The notes beneath the pieces are model-generated. The model was not told the origin of the DNA and did not search any database. It was given only the letters and a program-made list of their open reading frames with translations. A DNA stretch of 64,000 bases, taken from CAMFLJ01 sp965279255. Lineage in GTDB: Bacteria > Actinomycetota > Acidimicrobiia > Acidimicrobiales > Acidimicrobilacustridaceae. Within the stretch, counting starts at the first letter, position 1. Each line of letters opens with the position of its first letter. A program made the position numbers and the translations under genes. Positions 63,913 through 64,000 of the stretch are shown here, piece after piece. Location: the NCBI GenBank assembly GCA_965279255.1, contig OZ257146.1:1736001-1800000 (forward strand). The letters are read 5' to 3'.

Positions 63913-64000
63913 CCCTCACCCCGAAGCTGGCTCACCTGATCCCGGATTCCGGCACGTGGCGAGCCACCTGAGGGAAGGTCAGCCCTCTTCGGGGAGGCGG
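63913..64000. other. 3' end of window: inverted repeats, no gene seen
   Basis: CCCCGAAG (63919-63926) and CTTCGGGG (63987-63994) can pair, enclosing a GGCTC/GAGCC pair and a CCGGATTCCGG palindrome. It could be a terminator or the structured leader of a minus-strand gene outside the window. Confidence 0.35.

Overview
The window is very GC-rich DNA with actinobacterial gene content and gene order. It carries a sigF/rsbW/rsbV stress module, DUF5709, DUF3499 and DUF5719 proteins, F420 biosynthesis genes, and an ahcY - phosphomannose isomerase - Trm112 - phosphomannomutase - DUF3499 - DUF5719 - glycosyltransferase - fbiA - cofE order. Recognisable versions of that order surround whiB2 and fbiA in Streptomyces and Mycobacterium. 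The protein style suggests class Acidimicrobiia (Iamia or Ilumatobacter relatives), but this is inferred from family resemblance only. I saw no rRNA, tRNA, CRISPR array, insertion sequence or prophage.

Layout. 1-5.7 kb: a partial TetR-type regulator, then a general-stress partner-switching module (HATPase kinase, two STAS antagonists, the rsbV-rsbW-sigF operon) with DUF5709 and other small stress-type proteins. 6-14.5 kb: mixed metabolism (SRPBCC protein, FAD oxidoreductase, alpha/beta hydrolase, PfpI protein, GT-C-like membrane protein, pyruvoyl-dependent arginine decarboxylase). 14.5-23.6 kb: a GGDEF-EAL protein, an ABC-F ATPase, prfB, secA and comF. 23.6-38.3 kb: a tightly packed minus-strand operon of seven genes (a 2150-residue secreted beta-helix/SdrD/DUF11 protein, three consecutive multicopper-oxidase-fold proteins, a one-TM protein, a CopD-like protein, another one-TM protein). 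It sits beside a response regulator/histidine kinase pair (38.5-40.9 kb). 41-63.9 kb: the conserved actinobacterial block with ahcY, GDP-mannose metabolism, envelope glycosyltransferases, a CPBP protease, ftsH, gmd/rmd and the F420 genes.

The most unusual content is the multicopper oxidase operon. By eye the three oxidase-fold proteins align with each other, but the copper ligands are divided between them. The first keeps only the N-terminal pair of motifs (HWHG and HCH with the type-1 Cys). The second keeps only the C-terminal pair (HPHSNH and a Cys-less HSH). The third keeps none and carries long beta-sandwich repeats instead. This suggests a split, heteromeric oxidase on a large secreted scaffold. 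A direct repeat with 11-bp period, the geometry expected for an OmpR-family regulator, lies just upstream of the operon next to the response-regulator gene.

A second theme is initiation. At least nine genes show a TANNNT -10 box exactly 6-8 bases before the start codon (leaderless mRNA architecture), including ftsH, comF, rsbV and DUF3499. In three places the TAG stop codon of the upstream gene forms the first three bases of that box.
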